From Gammaproteobacteria bacterium (lineage in GTDB: Bacteria > Pseudomonadota > Gammaproteobacteria > Acidiferrobacterales > Acidiferrobacteraceae), in NCBI GenBank assembly GCA_028064935.1, contig JAPTWT010000115.1:1-14277 (forward strand): a DNA stretch of 14,277 nucleotides, given 5' to 3'. A model generated the notes under the pieces. It saw only the letters and a list, made by a program, of their open reading frames with translations. It was not told the origin of the DNA and did no database searches. Made by a program: the position numbers and the translations under genes. This document shows, piece by piece, positions 13,276 through 14,277 of the stretch. Within the stretch, counting starts at the first letter, position 1, and the number at the start of each line of letters is the position of its first letter.

Positions 13276-14277
13276 GGCGGAACCATCCGCATTAGTGGCA
13301 GGCAGCGGCTTACTGCCGGTCATCTTGTCGGGGGGCGCCGGTACGCGGCTTTGGCCTGTTTCACGTGAACTTCACCCTAAGCCTTTCATAAAGCTTGCGG
13401 ATGGTCAAAGCCTGTTACAGAAGGCCTTTTCCCGCGCAGCGCGTCTGCCTCATGTTACGGAAGTGCTTACCATAACAAATCGCGAATTGGTTTTTAAAAC
13501 CCGAGGTGAATACGCCACCGTAAACACAACGGGTCTTCATACACCCTTTATTCTTGAACCCTTTGGTCGCAACACCGCACCCGCGCTGGTCATGGCGGCG
13601 CTTTGGGCAAAGCAACACAAAGGCGCTGATGTCGCGCTTCTCTTGTTGCCGGCCGACCACCTCATCACCGATATGGAGGCTTTTGTCACGGCCGTCGGGC
13701 AAGCGCAAGCCCTTGCGAGCGAGGGCAAACTTGTGACGTTCGGTATCCAACCGACCGGCCCCGAGACCGGATACGGCTATATCGAAGCAGAAGGCTCGAC
13801 AGTCTGCAGGTTTGTTGAGAAGCCATCGCTCGCTAAAGCGCGTGATTTTATAGCGAGCGGCCGGTACCTCTGGAATAGTGGTATGTTCTGCATGCGGGTT
13901 GGGGACGCACTCGCGCAGCTGGCCCAGCATGCGCCGCACATTCTCGAGCAGGCGCAGGCCTGCTTCGACGCCTCTCAACAAAGTCGGGATTCCAGCGCGG
14001 ACCAGATAAAACTTGATTCCATAAGCTGGGAGAAGGTTCCGGATATCTCCCTTGACTATGCGCTCATGGAGCACTCGCGTAGCGTGGGCGTCGTCACCTG
14101 TAATATGGGTTGGCGCGATATCGGTTCTTGGGATGCCCTGAGCGAACTTGAGGAAGCGGACGCCTCTGGCAACCGCATACAAGGCACGGTCCTGCTTCAC
14201 GACGTGCGGGATTGCTTCGTACAAAGTTCGTGCCGGACTATCGGCCTGGTCGGAGTACAAGACCTTATCGTTGTCGA
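13268..14277 (+). CDS. manC: Mannose-1-phosphate guanylyltransferase, 3' part outside the window
   Basis: The enzyme joins mannose-1-phosphate and GTP to give GDP-mannose, the substrate of Gmd. The visible 336 residues cover the nucleotidyltransferase domain: LPVILSGGAGTRLWPVSREL (16-35, the pyrophosphorylase signature and catalytic Lys region, with KPF at 38-40), FGRNTAPAL (99-107), PADH (128-131), FVEKP (182-186), LWNSGMF (201-207) and GWRDIGSWDAL (281-291). Family members are usually 470-480 residues, and many carry a C-terminal phosphomannose isomerase cupin; that part, if present, lies beyond the window end. ATG 13268 follows GGGG by 8 nt; GTG 13295 is an alternative closer to the usual start. 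A position commonly Ser or Asn in the GW-x-DIGSW motif is Arg. It lies downstream of the Gmd paralogue but after a 611-bp gap, so it probably has its own promoter. Confidence 0.9.
   Translation, partial: MFEAEPSALVAGSGLLPVILSGGAGTRLWPVSRELHPKPFIKLADGQSLLQKAFSRAARLPHVTEVLTITNRELVFKTRGEYATVNTTGLHTPFILEPFGRNTAPALVMAALWAKQHKGADVALLLLPADHLITDMEAFVTAVGQAQALASEGKLVTFGIQPTGPETGYGYIEAEGSTVCRFVEKPSLAKARDFIASGRYLWNSGMFCMRVGDALAQLAQHAPHILEQAQACFDASQQSRDSSADQIKLDSISWEKVPDISLDYALMEHSRSVGVVTCNMGWRDIGSWDALSELEEADASGNRIQGTVLLHDVRDCFVQSSCRTIGLVGVQDLIVV

Noticed and set aside
1..14277. CRISPR array, tRNA or rRNA genes, complete insertion sequence
   Set aside because: I saw no regularly spaced repeats, cloverleaf with T-loop signature, rRNA segments or transposase coding sequence.

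Overview
The window looks like GC-rich chromosomal DNA of a Gram-negative bacterium, probably a proteobacterium. The evidence is an autotransporter with an outer-membrane beta-barrel, a combined GGDEF/EAL protein and an ABC-transporter surface-polysaccharide locus. I cannot name the species. Several Shine-Dalgarno sites here are long runs of G (5 to 10) instead of the usual AGGAG.

Region 1 (about 1-3400) has an accessory, possibly phage- or island-like, flavour. An SNF2-family helicase with a HARP-like N-terminus lies on the plus strand. Facing it on the minus strand is a two-gene unit: a small protein resembling class I methyltransferases with a degenerate SAM-binding loop, then a DHH-family phosphoesterase. 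Two back-to-back hairpin terminators (1833-1860 and 1866-1899) separate the converging genes. The stretch 3401-3846 has no gene I can support.

Region 2 (about 3847-8550) pairs a GAF-GGDEF-EAL cyclic-di-GMP protein (minus strand) with a divergently read autotransporter (plus strand). Between them is an AT-rich regulatory region of roughly 570 bp carrying a perfect 14-bp palindrome and a second inverted repeat. The arrangement fits signalling control of a surface protein, but that link is inferred from position only.

Region 3 (about 8761 to the end) is a polysaccharide locus. A Wzm/Wzt-type exporter pair (minus strand) diverges from GDP-mannose metabolism genes (plus strand): gmd (GDP-mannose 4,6-dehydratase), a gmd-like paralogue with an Rmd-like SGD motif, and the start of a mannose-1-phosphate guanylyltransferase (manC type) that runs off the window. 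Together these suggest GDP-mannose, then GDP-4-keto-6-deoxymannose, then a GDP-6-deoxyhexose such as GDP-D-rhamnose, with export of the finished glycan by the ABC transporter. The gmd copy is split by one extra C in a C5 run and has lost a conserved Trp. Either it is inactive or the sequence has an error. Its ribosome-binding site is a G10 homopolymer. The manC start codon lies in a strong hairpin behind a possible short leader ORF.

No tRNA, rRNA, CRISPR array or intact insertion sequence was seen. The most interesting items are the gmd frameshift with its G10 ribosome-binding site, the manC leader hairpin, and the degenerate methyltransferase-like gene with a probable ATT start.
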